Source of the DNA: Schistosoma mansoni
Lineage: Eukaryota; Platyhelminthes; Trematoda; Strigeidida; Schistosomatidae
NCBI RefSeq assembly: GCF_000237925.1
Contig: NC_031496.1
Location: forward strand, 406,480-470,479
DNA: 64,000 bases
Direction: 5' to 3'
Shown here: positions 11,222-23,160 of the stretch, in pieces
Layout: every line of letters begins with the position of its first letter
How positions within the stretch are numbered: position 1 is the first letter of the stretch
Notes under the pieces: model-generated
What the model was told of the DNA's origin: nothing
What the model saw: only the letters and a program-made list of their open reading frames with translations
Database searches by the model: none
Translations under genes and position numbers: made by a program

Positions 11222-11605
11222 ATCAACGAAATTGAGAGGACGAAAAGCAAACGACCGGCGCCTTAACCGGTTTGGTGGACACAGAAAGTCCACCTAGGGG
11301 AACTGGAAAACCCAAATTCCAACCCAATGGTTTACATGAGCTCCAGTATCCTGATCGAACAAATGGCATATGAATCAATCGTTGGTCATCGGCTACCATA
11401 TGAGTGTATCTCCTCACGATGCTCAACTGACTTGTGGATCAGACCTGTAGGTCAAAGGTTCCGGGTGTGACCCCCTAAGAAAACCACGTGCTTCATTTTG
11501 GGCATCTGGGTAGTATCATAGCCCTCACACAAATCAAATGAGATTTGTGTGGCGCATATATATCTGGTGCCCCGTTGTACCAATATTTATGTGTATGAGC
11601 AATTG
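11222..11605 (+). mobile_element. Repeat C copy, 5' truncated
   Basis: Starts at AACGAAATTGAGAGGACGAA and ends at CAATATTTATGTGT. 5' truncation is what retroposition would give. Confidence 0.75.
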
Positions 11606-11814
11606 AGCCTACGGAAAAGTATAACAATTAACTATGAAAGCTAAGTGAATTTATGCGGTTAATTCAAGCCCATCTTTTCAATGATAAATAAGAGTATAAA
11701 GATATATTGATATAGGATTATTAAAGAATAAATTTGACTAGTTTCTGATAGAAGGTCTATCACTTATAATTACCGAACTATACATAAAATTTTTTGAAAC
11801 GAAACTAAATAGAG

Positions 11815-12010
11815 TTTTGACATTTTAGCTGATGTCCGTTGATGATGAAAAACCGTGAATATAATTCCTATTAACTGTAAATCATAATCCTTATCCTTCA
11901 CACACACACACATACACTCATTTAGGCTTATTTAGTAGGTGGACATTCTCAAGACCATTTTAGCGTCGCTCAAAGGTCGTCCATACATTATAGTCCCATC
12001 AAAACATCTT
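11815..12010. repeat. Interspersed repeat family F, second copy
   Basis: TTAGCTGATGTCCGTTGATG, then ATTCTCAAGACCATTTTAGC and GTCCATACATTATAGTC match 22,940-23,130. It contains a short (CA)n. Confidence 0.55.
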
Positions 12011-12204
12011 TTCCGAAAAACTTGCTTAGGACATTTTCGAGAAGTTAATGGGTCAGATTACACAATCAATTGATTTAGTCAGTGACTAAGGTAGCCAACT
12101 GACATGACATACAAACATTACCATTAACCTGATCAACTGATTGCAGAAGATAAATGGAACACTTTAGAAAGTTAACATTATGAGTAATATATTGCAAAGT
12201 TCCC

Positions 12205-12415
12205 TTAAATGGACCTTTCGTATCCACCAACACGATTTGAGCTGTAAGTGTTAGTTTTTCACCCTCTCATTTCGTAAGAAGCATCCTCGCAGCGTGAGGA
12301 CACTGAGTACGACCTCCATGAAAGAGTCTATAAACACATGGTCACACAAACATTTCGAAATGGAGAGAGGATATTTCTCATCTCTGACCCAACCCAAGTA
12401 TTTGATCGCTTTAGG
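12205..12415 (-). mobile_element. Repeat C copy, strongly degraded
   Basis: Recognised by GTATCCACCAACACG, CCCTCTCATTTCGTAAGAAG, ACATTTCGAAATGGAGAGAGG. This is an older copy. Confidence 0.5.
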
Positions 12416-13364
12416 AAGTGTGAGGGTTGGAGTAGCGTTTAAATCATTTGGTTCTGAATCAGGAAGACACATATTTAACACACGCTCCACCTCCGTTGAT
12501 TTGAACAGTCCCGGATATTATCACCAGTTATTACACAGTGTGACTTGAATCTGAGTTCATAAACCTGTACTTGATAAATAATTTACATTAAACTTCCTAG
12601 TTAGGAGTTCTTACGATACTGCACATAATACCTTTTTTTAATATTACGCATTTATCAAAAATGGTTTTTCAACTCGCCTTTGATCAGAATTTTATACGTG
12701 ATGGTCAGTAGTACCTCAAGTACCTCAAACATATAGCCCCATCACAAATGTGCGTCGGCACAGGCTTCCATACAGGTCTAGCACAACGAAATGGAATAAG
12801 CAAGATGAATACCAGAGAAGTTGAAATAATGCAGTAGCTTTTGTAATGGGAAAGATTAATCATTGATAGTACAGCTCAAAACGACAGAATATTAGGTATG
12901 TATGAAGGAATACTGAAACTGAAGATCTAAAGGATAATAATAATTTCATTTGTACCATTGAGACCGATTCTAAGCCATATCGCCCAAAGGCTCCAATCAC
13001 TGGTTAAGATAAAAAAAAGGACTTCAACCAAGTATTCTACATCAACCGACACAATAGATAACTTCATGAACTAGTCCTACGTATTGAACCAACAACCCCC
13101 CCCCCGAGCTTTACTTCATATTTCATATCCACAAAGTGATACAGAGCGATGCCTGCAATGACGTATGTACAATGCATTTTGAGAACCTATAACTTAATGA
13201 TTAGAAGTCAAGTTCTTTAATCATTAGCTCATTGCTTTGTGGTGAATTATGATGTGTACTACTTATATATGATAATCTAATGATGTTTATATGAGAAAAC
13301 TTTAAATACGAACAAAACTCACTTATTCACTGTGTTATTCAGGGGTATCATATCAGGCTAAGGT
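12416..13364. other. ROCK intron, unassigned
   Basis: Nothing recognised apart from a C-run near 13,100. Confidence 0.4.
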
Positions 13365-13890
13365 CAGAGCCCCCAAATGCCCTGGTACGGCCGGGAGTAA
13401 GGAGAGTTCGCTCTCCCTCTCGAAATGCTCTCACATGGCCACGCGTATATAGCCTCTAACAGGGAAGTCCTACTCACTGCCTTCTCACAGCATTACTGTT
13501 GTTTACCAAATTGAGAGGACGAAAAGCGAATGTCTAGCGCTTTAACCGGGTTGGTGAATACGGAAAGTTCACCTAGAGCAGTTAGGAAACCCTGGTTCAA
13601 AACCAATGGTGCACATGGGCTCCAGTATCCTGAAGGAACAAATGGCGTATGAATCAATCGTTGGTCACCGGCTACCATAGGATTGCATCTTCTCACGATG
13701 TTCCACTGCCTTATGGATCAGACCTGTAGGTCAAAGGCTCGGGGTGTGGCCTCCTAAGTAAACCACCTGCTTCACTTTGGGCACCTGGACAGTATCACAG
13801 CCCTCACACAAATCGAATGAGATTTGTGCGACGCATATGTATCTGGTGCTTCCTTGTACCAATATTTATGTGTTTAAATAAATAAATAAT
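13365..13890 (+). mobile_element. Repeat C retroposon, most complete copy
   Basis: A roughly 520-bp interspersed unit running from GAGCCCCCAAATGCCCTGG to GTACCAATATTTATGTGTTT and ending in an AAATAAATAAATAAT tail. The A-rich simple-sequence end suggests retroposition and sets the orientation used for all copies here. The sequence carries conserved-looking open stretches on both strands but no recognised domain. It lies in ROCK intron 2. Confidence 0.75.
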
Positions 13891-14335
13891 AATAAGGTCT
13901 TGTATGTTAAGGTAGACAAGATTGAAACAAACCAAAGAAGGGTGTTATTTTATGCCAATTTTATGCATAAGCATGAAATGGATTGATTTATACATTGAAG
14001 AGAATAGCGTAGTAACAATAAACACGTATACATATTATGTATTTAGATATTAGGATACGTCATCGAGACCAATGTATTGTAATGTTCATACATATACATG
14101 TAAACACAACAATGCTTTGTTAATATAGTACAGATGAAAATGTATAGAATACCATAATACAATATGTCGAAAATAAAGGACACATTTTATTGATTTGAGA
14201 AAACAAGTATAGATATGTTGCGATCAGACAAATGCACACGTACCGTCTCATACACCCACAGAAAGAAGAGGGATGAAGAAATATATATATTGAAATGTTG
14301 CTAATACTACCATTACGTTGTATTACAAAAATAAA
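13891..14335. other. ROCK intron, unassigned
   Basis: AT-rich; nothing recognised. Confidence 0.4.
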
Positions 14336-14425
14336 ATGTTGGTTTCATCTTGTTGTGTTAATGAGGTATGGCAACTTGGACAGATGCATATGTGTGTAGC
14401 TGACTGACTAACTGACTGGACCTTC
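14336..14425 (+). mobile_element. LINE 3' UTR stub
   Basis: GTTTCATCTTGTTGTGTTAATG to AGCTGACTGACTAACTGACTG. Only the last 90 bp. Confidence 0.65.
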
Positions 14426-14489
14426 AAGAGGAGAGATGCAACGACTGCTTGAGCATACTTTCCCTTCTATTACCGTATAGCGGCTAAAT

Positions 14490-14650
14490 CCTTACTTACT
14501 TACTTACGCCTGTTACTCCCAATGGAGTATAGGCCAATGACCAGCATTCTCCAATCCACTCTGTCCTGGGTCTTCCTTTCTAGTTCTATCCAATTTTCGC
14601 TCATTCTTCTCATGTCTGTCTCCATTTCTCGGTGTAATGTGCCACCATAA
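14490..14650 (-). mobile_element. RTE LINE C-terminal fragment
   Basis: The minus strand encodes LHREMETDMRRMSENWIELE, then DRVDWRMLVIGLYSIGSNRR, with a TAAGTAAGTAAG tail at the left. It is the end of the SR2/RTE-like family also seen at 50,165, 51,119 and 60,805. Confidence 0.75.
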
Positions 14651-14724
14651 TCAATAGATATGACTCCAAAAATGCCAACCCCCTTTTTACTTGGGCTTTT
14701 AAAAATATATCTCAAATCTTATTT

Positions 14725-15245
14725 ATTTATTTATTTAAACACATACATATTGGTACAAAGGGCACCAGATACAATATGCATAGCGACACCAGCCCCCAAA
14801 TGCCCTGGTATGGCCGAGAGTGGGGAGAGTCCGCTCTCCCTCGAAAAATGTTCTCACATGGCCACATGTATATAGCCTCTGACAGGGAAGTCCTACTCAT
14901 TGCCTTCTCGTGGCGGGGGTGTTGTTCACGAAATTGAGATGACGAAAAGCGAATGTCCGGCGCTTTAACCGGGTTGTTGGACACAGAAAGTTCACCTAGG
15001 GGAGTTGGAAAACCCTGATTCCATACCAATGGTTTACATGGGCTCCAGTATCCTGAGAAAATAAATGGCGTATGGATCAATCGTTGGTCACCGGCTACCA
15101 TGGGACTACATCTCCTTACGATGCTCCACTGCCTTGTGGGTTAGACCTTTAGGTCAAAGGCTCGGGATGTGGCCCCCTAAGAAAACCACACTGCATTCGA
15201 TTTGGGCACCCGGGCAGTATCACAGCCATCACATAAATAAATGAA
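14725..15245 (+). mobile_element. Repeat C copy joined to an inverted repeat C tail
   Basis: 14,790-15,240 is a plus copy lacking its A-rich end. 14,715-14,790 is the A-rich tail in minus orientation (TTTAAACACATACATATTGG). The inverted join suggests nested insertion or hairpin formation. Confidence 0.7.
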
Positions 15246-15884
15246 AAGACGAATTCTACAAATAAATTTCAAATCTGGTCATTGGAGAGCTCATTAATAA
15301 AATGAATATAGTTCTATATAAATGTGAGCCAATATAATTTTGTGGTAGCAAGTATAACAAACAGTTTTAGATTAAATAAACTGGAAAAAAAAGAATATGG
15401 TACAGGATTAATTACCTAATGGTATTTAACCTAGAACATGGTATTATTGCATCGAATGAATATATCTATTCAAATGAATTAGCAGATAGACTTCAAGTTT
15501 TGAGAAAATTTCAGTTTTGAAACTTGTATCAAGTAGAGAGATGGCTTAGTGGTGAAAGCAATTAGCTTCCAATAAATAGATCGCTAGTTTGAACTTTGTC
15601 CTACCTACATTAGTTTCGGTAGATATACAATAATAATGCTCCAAACACATAAACAATAGTACACTGCAAATACTGAACTCTGTTGCAATGTACAGTTGTG
15701 AAGAAAAGGGTCGCTGCTTATTACCAACCTGTTCGTAATGTTTTGCATATGCTTGAATCATTGAAAAGGCTAATATGAAATAAGGATTGTTGAATGAATT
15801 TAGTCGATATAAGAAATTTGTACCGACTAAAGAAACTAATCTTGTATAATTAAGATAATCATGAACTCACAAATAAGCATTTCA
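15246..15884. other. ROCK intron, unassigned
   Basis: Possibly a very old tRNA-headed repeat near 15,540-15,610 (GATGGCTTAGTGGTGAAAGC), too decayed to assign. Otherwise nothing. Confidence 0.35.
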
Positions 15885-16078
15885 CATATCTATCAACCTG
15901 GTTAAAGCACTGGACATTCGATTTTCGTCTACTCAATTTCATAAATAACACCCCTGTCGCGAGAAGGCAGTGAGTAGGACTTTTGTGGCAATAGCTGTAT
16001 ACACGTAGCCATGTGAAAGTATTTCGAGAGGAAGAGCTGACTCTCCCTACCCTCAGCCGTACCAGGGAATTTGAGGAC
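15885..16078 (-). mobile_element. Repeat C fragment
   Basis: Only the 5' half remains: CTATCAACCTGGTTAAAGCAC to CCGTACCAGGGAATTTGAGG. Confidence 0.7.
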
Positions 16079-16424
16079 TAACGACTGGTATTAACTTGGA
16101 TTGTCTATCTTTTATTTAAATGGAAATAAATGGACTTTTAGTTCGATTGAGTCATAGAATAGCAATAATTAATATTTTCCTGGTTAGTCTTTGGACTTAA
16201 CACAACTCGAATGACGAGATTTTAGTCAGCTGAATAATTAACAGAACGCTGAAACGTATTAACAACTGAATGGCTAGAAAAGGAAAACATACAGTCTGGA
16301 TTAGTCCATGCTTTACATTCATTGTCATTCGATAGCAGGATATATACATCATTTATGGGTTTGGATGATAAACAAAGACCGTAGTCGTAAACGTTATCGC
16401 TAAAAGGTAGTCATTAATAACATT

Positions 16425-16920
16425 ACCACCGACTGCCCAGACGTGCAATGTTCCATGGTGTAGGAGTAGGTTGGAAGAAAGATAGGGGCGGACAGATCAA
16501 AACGTGGCACAAATCCATGAAGTCACTGACAAGTGGACTGAACCATGTTGGTAGGTGTAGACTACCTGGTTGGGATTCGTGAGATGATAGCAACCGATGG
16601 TTAGAGACCTTGAATGACATGGTTCAAAATCGTTTGCAATGGCAAAGGTGCATCGACTCTTTGTGTTCTTTCAAATTCTAACCTTTTGAATTCTTCATGT
16701 CCCTATCCTTATTCTCTTTCGAAATTTATTTCACTGCATTATACTCCTTGAATAACATCTTCAAACCCTAATCTTCCACATTAATGCTTATACTCTTACT
16801 ACCTCTACCACTATGGGATTTGAATTGACATCTGTATCTCTGTGCTAATGTGGTATGGCAACTCGAACTGATGTACATACGTATAAAGTTCTACGTTGTA
16901 ACTGACTGACATTAACAACC
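16425..16920 (+). mobile_element. LINE 3' end, same subfamily as 5,600
   Basis: Closely matches 5,660-6,145 (GGAAGAAAGATAGGGGCGGAC, GGCAAAGGTGCATCGACTC). The 3' end TTGTAACTGACTGAC stops at 16,910, just before ROCK exon 2. Confidence 0.8.
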
Positions 16921-16965
16921 TTAGTAAAAAACATGAAAATGTCTTAGCACATAATATGAACTTAC

Positions 16966-17221
16966 TAGAAACGCATAATGACAAGCAACCAACCATTCAC
17001 TTGATGCTTTCACCATAACATCACGTTCTTCCCAATAACCAGATTGACTATGATCTAATAAGTGTTGTTTACTCATTAATTTTATGGCATAAACACGTCG
17101 TGTACGTTTGTGTCTGGCTAATTCGACTCGACCAAATCCTCCTTGCCCAATCACTTTAATTAATTCAAAATCAGTATATTTTGTGCGTCGTGATTCAATA
17201 ATTTTGGCAGCTTGACTATAT
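16966..17221 (-). CDS. ROCK: Rho-associated kinase, exon 2 (kinase N-lobe)
   Basis: This exon encodes the end of the helical leader (YSQAAKIIESRR) and the N-lobe of an AGC kinase. The Gly-rich loop is IGQGGFGRV (about residues 80-88), the ATP-binding Lys is in VYAIKLMSK (about residue 103), and the alpha-C Glu is in WEERDVM (about residues 120-121). The lobe ends at HYAFL. The combination YAIKLMSK, GYWEERDVM and HYAF fits ROCK better than MRCK or citron kinase. The acceptor is TTTTATAG (AG at 17,223-17,222) and the donor is GTAAGT at 16,965. Entry is in phase 2, completed by exon 1, and exit is in phase 0 to exon 3. All N-lobe catalytic residues are present, so the kinase is predicted active. 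The following intron is 15.4 kb and full of repeats. Confidence 0.92.
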
Positions 17222-17874
17222 CTATAAAAGATGATAAATGAAAGGAAATGTTCTTTAGTAACATAAGGTGTAGTGGAAAAGATTGCTAGTTTGAGAACAA
17301 CTCCGTGATATGACTCAGTAGTGAATGATTTGACACATACATGAGGTATTTAATGTATAACTAAATGAACCGATTATCTTAGAGATTACACGGTCTAGCT
17401 GCTACTAGTCATTCGGTCTCAGGTCGGAGTCCTCCAAAACTGCCTACATTTGAGCAGCCAAGGAGTACCGTTATTTTGTATAAAGCATTTCGCAGCCATT
17501 TAAACAAAATTGTACATTATTACTGAGCTACACTACATTGTGTGACGCATTTCCTGGAGCTATGAATAAATAAAACCCTGAAATATTGATGGAGTTAGCT
17601 TTTGATTAAAACATCGGTTTAGTTTTTAAGAGTCCGTGATGTGATTCAGCAATATTTTAAATATTAGTGTTCTTGGAAGCGAGCTATACTTGTTATTTGA
17701 AGGTCTTAACATTTTCTATATCATCTCAGATAGTTACATAGAAAGCCGGCGACCATACCACGTTGAAAGCACTGTTGTTACATAGAAAATGTTATATTCT
17801 CACAAAGGACCAGATGATCGGTTTGCGGCGTGAATCTACAGAATAAAAGATAATGTCTACAAGGACTAATGTAC
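17222..17874. other. ROCK intron 1, unassigned
   Basis: Begins at the exon 2 acceptor. A decayed tRNA-like head may sit near 17,370-17,440. Nothing coding. Confidence 0.35.
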
Positions 17875-17955
17875 CATGATTTCATTTATTTACTTATTTG
17901 AACACCTAAACATTGGTACAAAGGGGTGTCAAATACATATACTCCACACAATAAC
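17875..17955 (-). mobile_element. Repeat C 3' tail fragment
   Basis: TTTATTTACTTATTTGAACACC, then ATTGGTACAAAGGGGTGTC. About 80 bp of the 3' end. Confidence 0.55.
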
Positions 17956-18104
17956 CATGAGGTTGTGAAGAGATAGAGAATGGAGGGTATAATAAACGAA
18001 GAGCAACAATGAACATAAATTAGTGTATGAGAGTGAAATAATAATAGTATTAATTTTTTATGAAGCAAAAGAAAGTTACAGTAGGATTGCCACTAGCTTC
18101 TATT

Positions 18105-19275
18105 ATGAGCCATGTCTGATAATGTCTCAAGCTACTGTGTCGCATCATCTTTAGAATCCCAACCAGGGAGTCGTGAAGGACCAATGGGAGCGAGTCCTGT
18201 ACAGTTTTCTTTCATACCACGACACCATGTCATAGTGACCACCTACTCTTTTTCCGACCAATCTCAGAGTCGTCAAATAATGCACGATGTAGAATTCGCT
18301 AGGACAACATTCGTAAAACACGTTCAAGCCACCGAAGTCGGTGTTTCAAGATGGTGAACAGTCCTGTCCAACGAATCAAATGGGGCCTAATGTCAAGAAA
18401 CAACACGTTGGTTGACCTGTGATAAGTATGACAGTATTCTAACATTTGGTGGAGGGTGAAAATATGATCAATAAATCCTCGATCACAACAAAAAGTAGCC
18501 TGCTCCTCCTGAGTCAATCTTTCTCGGGTTTGAGCATTCTATGAAGTATTACGGAAGACAATAGTTTGGACGTAATCAGGAGTAGACTTATCCCTCGATA
18601 GTTGTTTCAGAAACGACATGAACCCTTTTTAAGGTTAGAAACAACTTTCAACCCATTCTATAATGTTAGAACACTCTCTAAATGCCAGATATTTGCAAGC
18701 AACCCAGTCAGTTTCTTAACCAAAGGTTCGCCAACATCTTTAAAAAGGGCCGAAAGTCATCTGGGTCTGGTGATTTGTGACGCTTCAAGAGTTCGAGTTG
18801 CTTGCGGACTTCTACCTCGTTAGATGGATCACCGTCCATGCAGGGACAGTGTGATTGATGCTGCCAAGAAACAGCAGTTGAACTATTCCTCCAGAAACTT
18901 TGCCCATCGCCTTAGACGTCGGTAGATGTTGTTGATTGACATCCCATCAGCTTTATAGATTGCATCACTCGCACCAGACTTCTTGCTGCCAGTGACCCGG
19001 ATGACGTGAAAGGGCTTCTGACAATTGCCAGATTCAGCTGTTGTTCGCAAACCGTTATCACACACCAACCTCCAAGCTTTTCGGTCCTTACGCAAGCTTT
19101 GCAAAATTTCATTAAATAAAAACCTTCGATCATGGTCAAACTCGCAGTCACCTGGAGTAAACGGACATGCTTTGATGAGTAGTAAGGAGCCTGTACAAAC
19201 AAAGTGCTTATAAGCGAGACATTTCGCGAAGCCGCAAGCGACATTGCTAGCCAATCTCATGACGACATGTCACTG
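18105..19275 (-). mobile_element. Second LINE subfamily, RT fragment
   Basis: The minus strand shows an RT amino part (ALFKDVGEPLVKKLTGLL, near 18,700), NYRGISLLLITSKLLSS (18,590), RLTQEEQATFCC (18,500) and FIDHIFTLHQMLEYCHT (18,450). After a deletion come LRWLERVLRM and the terminal segment ending PSRLPGW near 18,160. It resembles the neighbouring LINE at 19,305 but differs in sequence, so two related subfamilies sit end to end. Confidence 0.75.
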
Positions 19276-19304
19276 CACCCAGTGCTCATCTATATCTTAC
19301 GGTA

Positions 19305-21560
19305 GGTTGATCAGTGAGTCAGTCAGTCACAACATAGAACTTTATACGTATGTACATCAGTTCGAGTTGCCATACCACATTAGCACAGAGATACAGATGT
19401 CAATTCAAATCCCATAGTGGTAGAGGTAGTAAGAGTATAAGCATTAATGTGGAAGATTAGGGTTTGAAGATGTTATTCAAGGAGTATAATGCAGTGAAAT
19501 AAATTTCGAAAGAGAATAAGGATAGGGACATGAAGAATTCAAAAGGTTAGAATTTGAAAGAACACAAAGAGTCGATGCACCTTTGCCATTGCAAACGATT
19601 TTGAACCATGTCATTCAAGGTCTCTAACTATCGGTTGCAACCATCTCACGAATCCAAACCAGGTAGTCTGCACCTACCAACATGGCTCAGTTCAAATGTC
19701 AGTGACTTCATGGGTTTGTGCCACGTTTTGGTCTGTCCGCCCCTATCTTTCTTCCAACCTACTCCTACATCATTATACATCACACGTCGAGGCACCTGGT
19801 GGTTGGGCATACGCAACACATGTCTCAGCCATCTCAACTGATCAAGTTTCACTACTTCATCAATCGATTTGCCATCCTTACCTAGTATCCGTTTCCTAAC
19901 AACTGCATTACTTACTCAGTGGTCCCAGGATATATGAGCAATGCTTCGAATACATCTATGATCGAATACTAGTAGCCTACGAATGTCCTCTACTCATATC
20001 GGCCATGTTTCACTGCCATAAAGTAGAACGGAACGAACTGATGCGCAGTAAACCCATCCTTTGGTTGCTAGACGGATATCTCGCTTACTGCATAAATGAC
20101 TCAAGTTGGCAAAAGCTAGACGAGTCTTCTGTATCCGTGCTGAGATTTCGTCACACACCAGACCACAAGGGCTGATGAGACTCCCAAGATAAGTGAAGCG
20201 GTCGACACGCTCAATTACTTCACTCCCTATCACTAGTTCGGGTGTCGATGCAACCCAATTCTGAAGTAACATTTTGTATTTTGAGGGGGAGAATCGCATC
20301 CCGAAGATGCCTGCATAGTTGCTTATAGTGGTCAGAAGACTATTTTGTCAGCGTCTTCACCGAATAGAACTATGTCATCGGCATATTCTAAGTCAACAAG
20401 TGGGTCTCCTGGTAGAAGTTCAACCCCTCTAAATTTGGATTAGGAAAGTGTTATTTCCAAATGTACATCTACGATAAAGTTAAACAAGAACGGAGAGAGT
20501 GGACAGCCCTGACGAACACCACTTTAGGCAATCAATTCTGATGACAGTTCGCCATAGGCTCTAACTCGACCAGTTATGTTCGAGTAGAGAGTAGGTTAAT
20601 GTACTTATTTGGTACTCCTTTCAGTGACAAACACTACCACAGAACCTCACGATCAACAGAGTCAAATGCCGCCTTAAGGTCGAGAAATACTACGATTGTG
20701 GGACGTCTAAATGTGTGTCTTTGTTCTAGGATCTGACGTAGAGTGAATATCTGGTCTATACAACTACATCCAAATCGAAAACCAGACTGGTTTTCTCTAG
20801 TATGCTCTTCACGAGCTTTGGTTAGGCGTCGAAGTATTATTGAAGCTAATATTTTAGACACTATATTAGTCAAACTGATTCCTCTGTGATTGTCACAAGA
20901 GGACTTTTGTCCTTTCTTATAGACTGGCACAATCAGTGATTGGGACGTCAGATGGAATTACGTCAAGTGCCCAGACTCTACCTAAGACCTCAGTCAATCT
21001 CCCTATCTTTCCGAGTTCTTACTGATCCGTTTAGTCGGACAGCGCATAGACGACTGTCTACTGGGATCCAGTCTAAAAGAGCTAGTTCTGCCCTACGACT
21101 TAATGCTATACCTACTCCAGCGAGGCCACGGGAAGCAGCATCAGGGCTTCCAGATACACGAAGCGTGTATCGAGATGGTTCTTTATTTTGATTAGGTGAG
21201 GTCAAATGAATGACGCTACTCAGATCTTGTATGCGCGTTTCGGAAAAGCAGCACACATCGATGGTGTAAGATTCTAAAGTCCTAGCAAAGGAAGCCTGTT
21301 GTCCTATTTTGCACAATGTACGGATATTAAAAGTTCCTATATGTAGTTTAGAGCGTGGTTTCAGGAGACCAGGAATAACGTTCCGTGTACTCGCTGTTAT
21401 GCTGGTTGTCTGAAGGAAACACCTTAATGCCGTCACACCTCTGTACAGTCAGCAGTACGACTTCGTCTTCGGACCTTGGTTTGCTGCTTTTAGTCTTACC
21501 GCTCTTCAACCGACCTGTCTGGCATGGTAGGACCTTGAGGAACGATTGTTCCAGCCAGCA
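19305..21560 (-). mobile_element. RTE/CR1-type LINE, internally deleted, with endonuclease and RT pieces
   Basis: The 5' end is at right. An AP-endonuclease start (LHIGTFNIRTLCKIGQQ, then VCCFSETRIQDL) is at 21,000-21,350. After a deletion near 20,990 comes RT sequence: GISLTNIVSKILASIILRRL, FLDLKAAFDSVDREV (20,634-20,900), motif B GVRQGCPLSPFLFNF (about 20,500) and motif C LEYADDIVLF (about 20,380). The thumb follows (FTYLGSLISPCGL, LLYGSETWPI, 19,994-20,300), then the C-terminal domain (LRWLRHVLRMP, GGQTKTWHK, 19,646-19,852). The 3' untranslated part runs to about 19,305. Multiple stops are present. The YADD box is intact but the element is non-functional. Confidence 0.85.
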
Positions 21561-21626
21561 TGGCTCGATAGGTTCATCACGATAGGTAAGCCCGACCACC
21601 ACGTCAAGGTAGCAGCAACGGTCGGG

Positions 21627-21980
21627 TTGACTAATATGGTGTCTAAAATATTAGCTTCAATAATACTTCGGCGCCTAACCAAAGCTCGTGAAGAGCATAC
21701 TAGAGAAAACCAGTCTGGTTTTCGATTTGGATGTAGTTGTATAGACCAGATATTCACTCTACGTCAGGTCCTAGAACAAAGACACACATTTAGACGTCCC
21801 ACAATCGTAGTATTTCTCGACCTTAAGGCGGCATTTGACTCTGTTGATCGTGAGGTTCTGTGGTAGTGTTTGTCACTGAAAGGAGTACCAAATAAGTACA
21901 TTAACCTACTCTCTACTCGAACATAACTGGTCGAGTTAGAGCTTATGGCGAACTGTCATCAGAATTGATTGCCTAAAGTG
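21627..21980 (+). repeat. Inverted 354-bp copy of the LINE RT region
   Basis: This is the reverse complement of 20,520-20,873 with only a handful of differences by eye and no length change. It encodes the same RT segment (ASIILRRLTKAREE, FLDLKAAFDSVDREV) on the plus strand. It is separated from its partner by about 750 bp of LINE 5' sequence and abuts a repeat C copy at 21,981. Confidence 0.9.
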
Positions 21981-22305
21981 ATCCACCTAGGGGAGTTGGA
22001 AAACCCTCATTCCAAACCAATGGTGCACATGGGCTCCAGTATCCTGAAGGAACGAATGGCGTATGAACCAACTGTTGGTCACCGGCTACCATGGGACTGC
22101 GTCTCCTTACGATGCTCCACTGCCTTGTGGACTAGACCTTCAGGTCAAAGGCTCCGGGTGTGGTCCCCTAAGAAAACCACCTGCTTCAGTCTGGGCATCT
22201 GGGCAGTATCACAGCCCTCATACAAATCGAGTGAGATTTGTGAGGCGCATATTTATCTGGTGCTTCCTTGTACCAATATTTATGTGTTTAAATAAAATAA
22301 AAAAT
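21981..22305 (+). mobile_element. Repeat C copy, 5' truncated, abutting the inverted LINE arm
   Basis: Starts ATCCACCTAGGGGAGTTGG exactly where the 354-bp inverted LINE arm ends, and finishes TTATGTGTTTAAATAAAATA. Confidence 0.8.
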
Positions 22306-22844
22306 TTCAATTGCATACAAATTACTGGCCTCCGTCACACTACGCAGATTGTCCAAAACCCATGAGGAACCGACTCTAAAAGCACGTTTCCAAAGCATAG
22401 CACTATGCGTCTGTCGAATATACCACTTTCGCCAGCTTTATATATGTTTTCAAAAATAATTTTAAAAAGATCTGGACATGTAGAAATACAGTAGCATAAA
22501 TAATCTACGGTTGTGAATGGGGTCAGTGTGGAACTCACTCAAAGGTGTAAGCATCTGACTGTTTGCTCTAAAACCAAAACAGAAAGTTATAGACCTTATT
22601 CTCTTCTTTTTCTTTCTTTGTTTCCATTTAACACAATATATTTGATCTTTATTCCAAGATTACTAAAACATATTGTGAGTGGTCTTGTTTATATATTTCC
22701 AAGACACTCAATACTCTTTCAAGGATCTGTCTTCTTACCACACACACACCGTTGAATGGCTCTGAAATATCTTCATACTATCTTTCGGTCAGCATCTAAC
22801 ACTCAACTTAGATCCTACATTGGATTAAATTTAGCATAGCCGGC
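22306..22844. other. ROCK intron 1, unassigned
   Basis: No recognised element; short open stretches only. Confidence 0.4.
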
Positions 22845-23160
22845 GAGACAATAATTTATGGATGAACCAATCAGATTTTAGACAACAGGTCTGGGATTTT
22901 GGCTCGAAATTCACTCATCAATTGTGGTTATATAGTGTTTTGGCATTAGAGCTGATATCGGTTCGTGGTGAAAACCCCAGGTATAATTCCCGACCTTAAC
23001 CATCAACTGTGAATCATAATTCTAATTGCTCACAGGTTTATAACCCTCATTTGGTCCTAGGTGTTAGGTAGATACTCTCAAGGTCAGTCTAGCGTCACTC
23101 GAGGATCGTTCATTAATTACAGTCTCACTGCACAGCCAGTATTACTTTCAGTTCATGCCA
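22845..23160. repeat. Interspersed repeat family F
   Basis: A segment with ATTTATGGATGAACCAATCAG, GATATCGGTTCGTGGTGAAAA and GATACTCTCAAGGTCA. Related segments are at 11,815-12,010, 56,545-56,682 and 59,270-59,360. Nature unknown; no coding potential recognised. Confidence 0.6.

Noticed and set aside
14727-15101. 124-codon minus frame starting MVAGDQRLIHTPF
   Set aside because: It lies within repeat C. Similar frames in other copies follow from repeat similarity, and the strand is opposite to the inferred retroposon direction.
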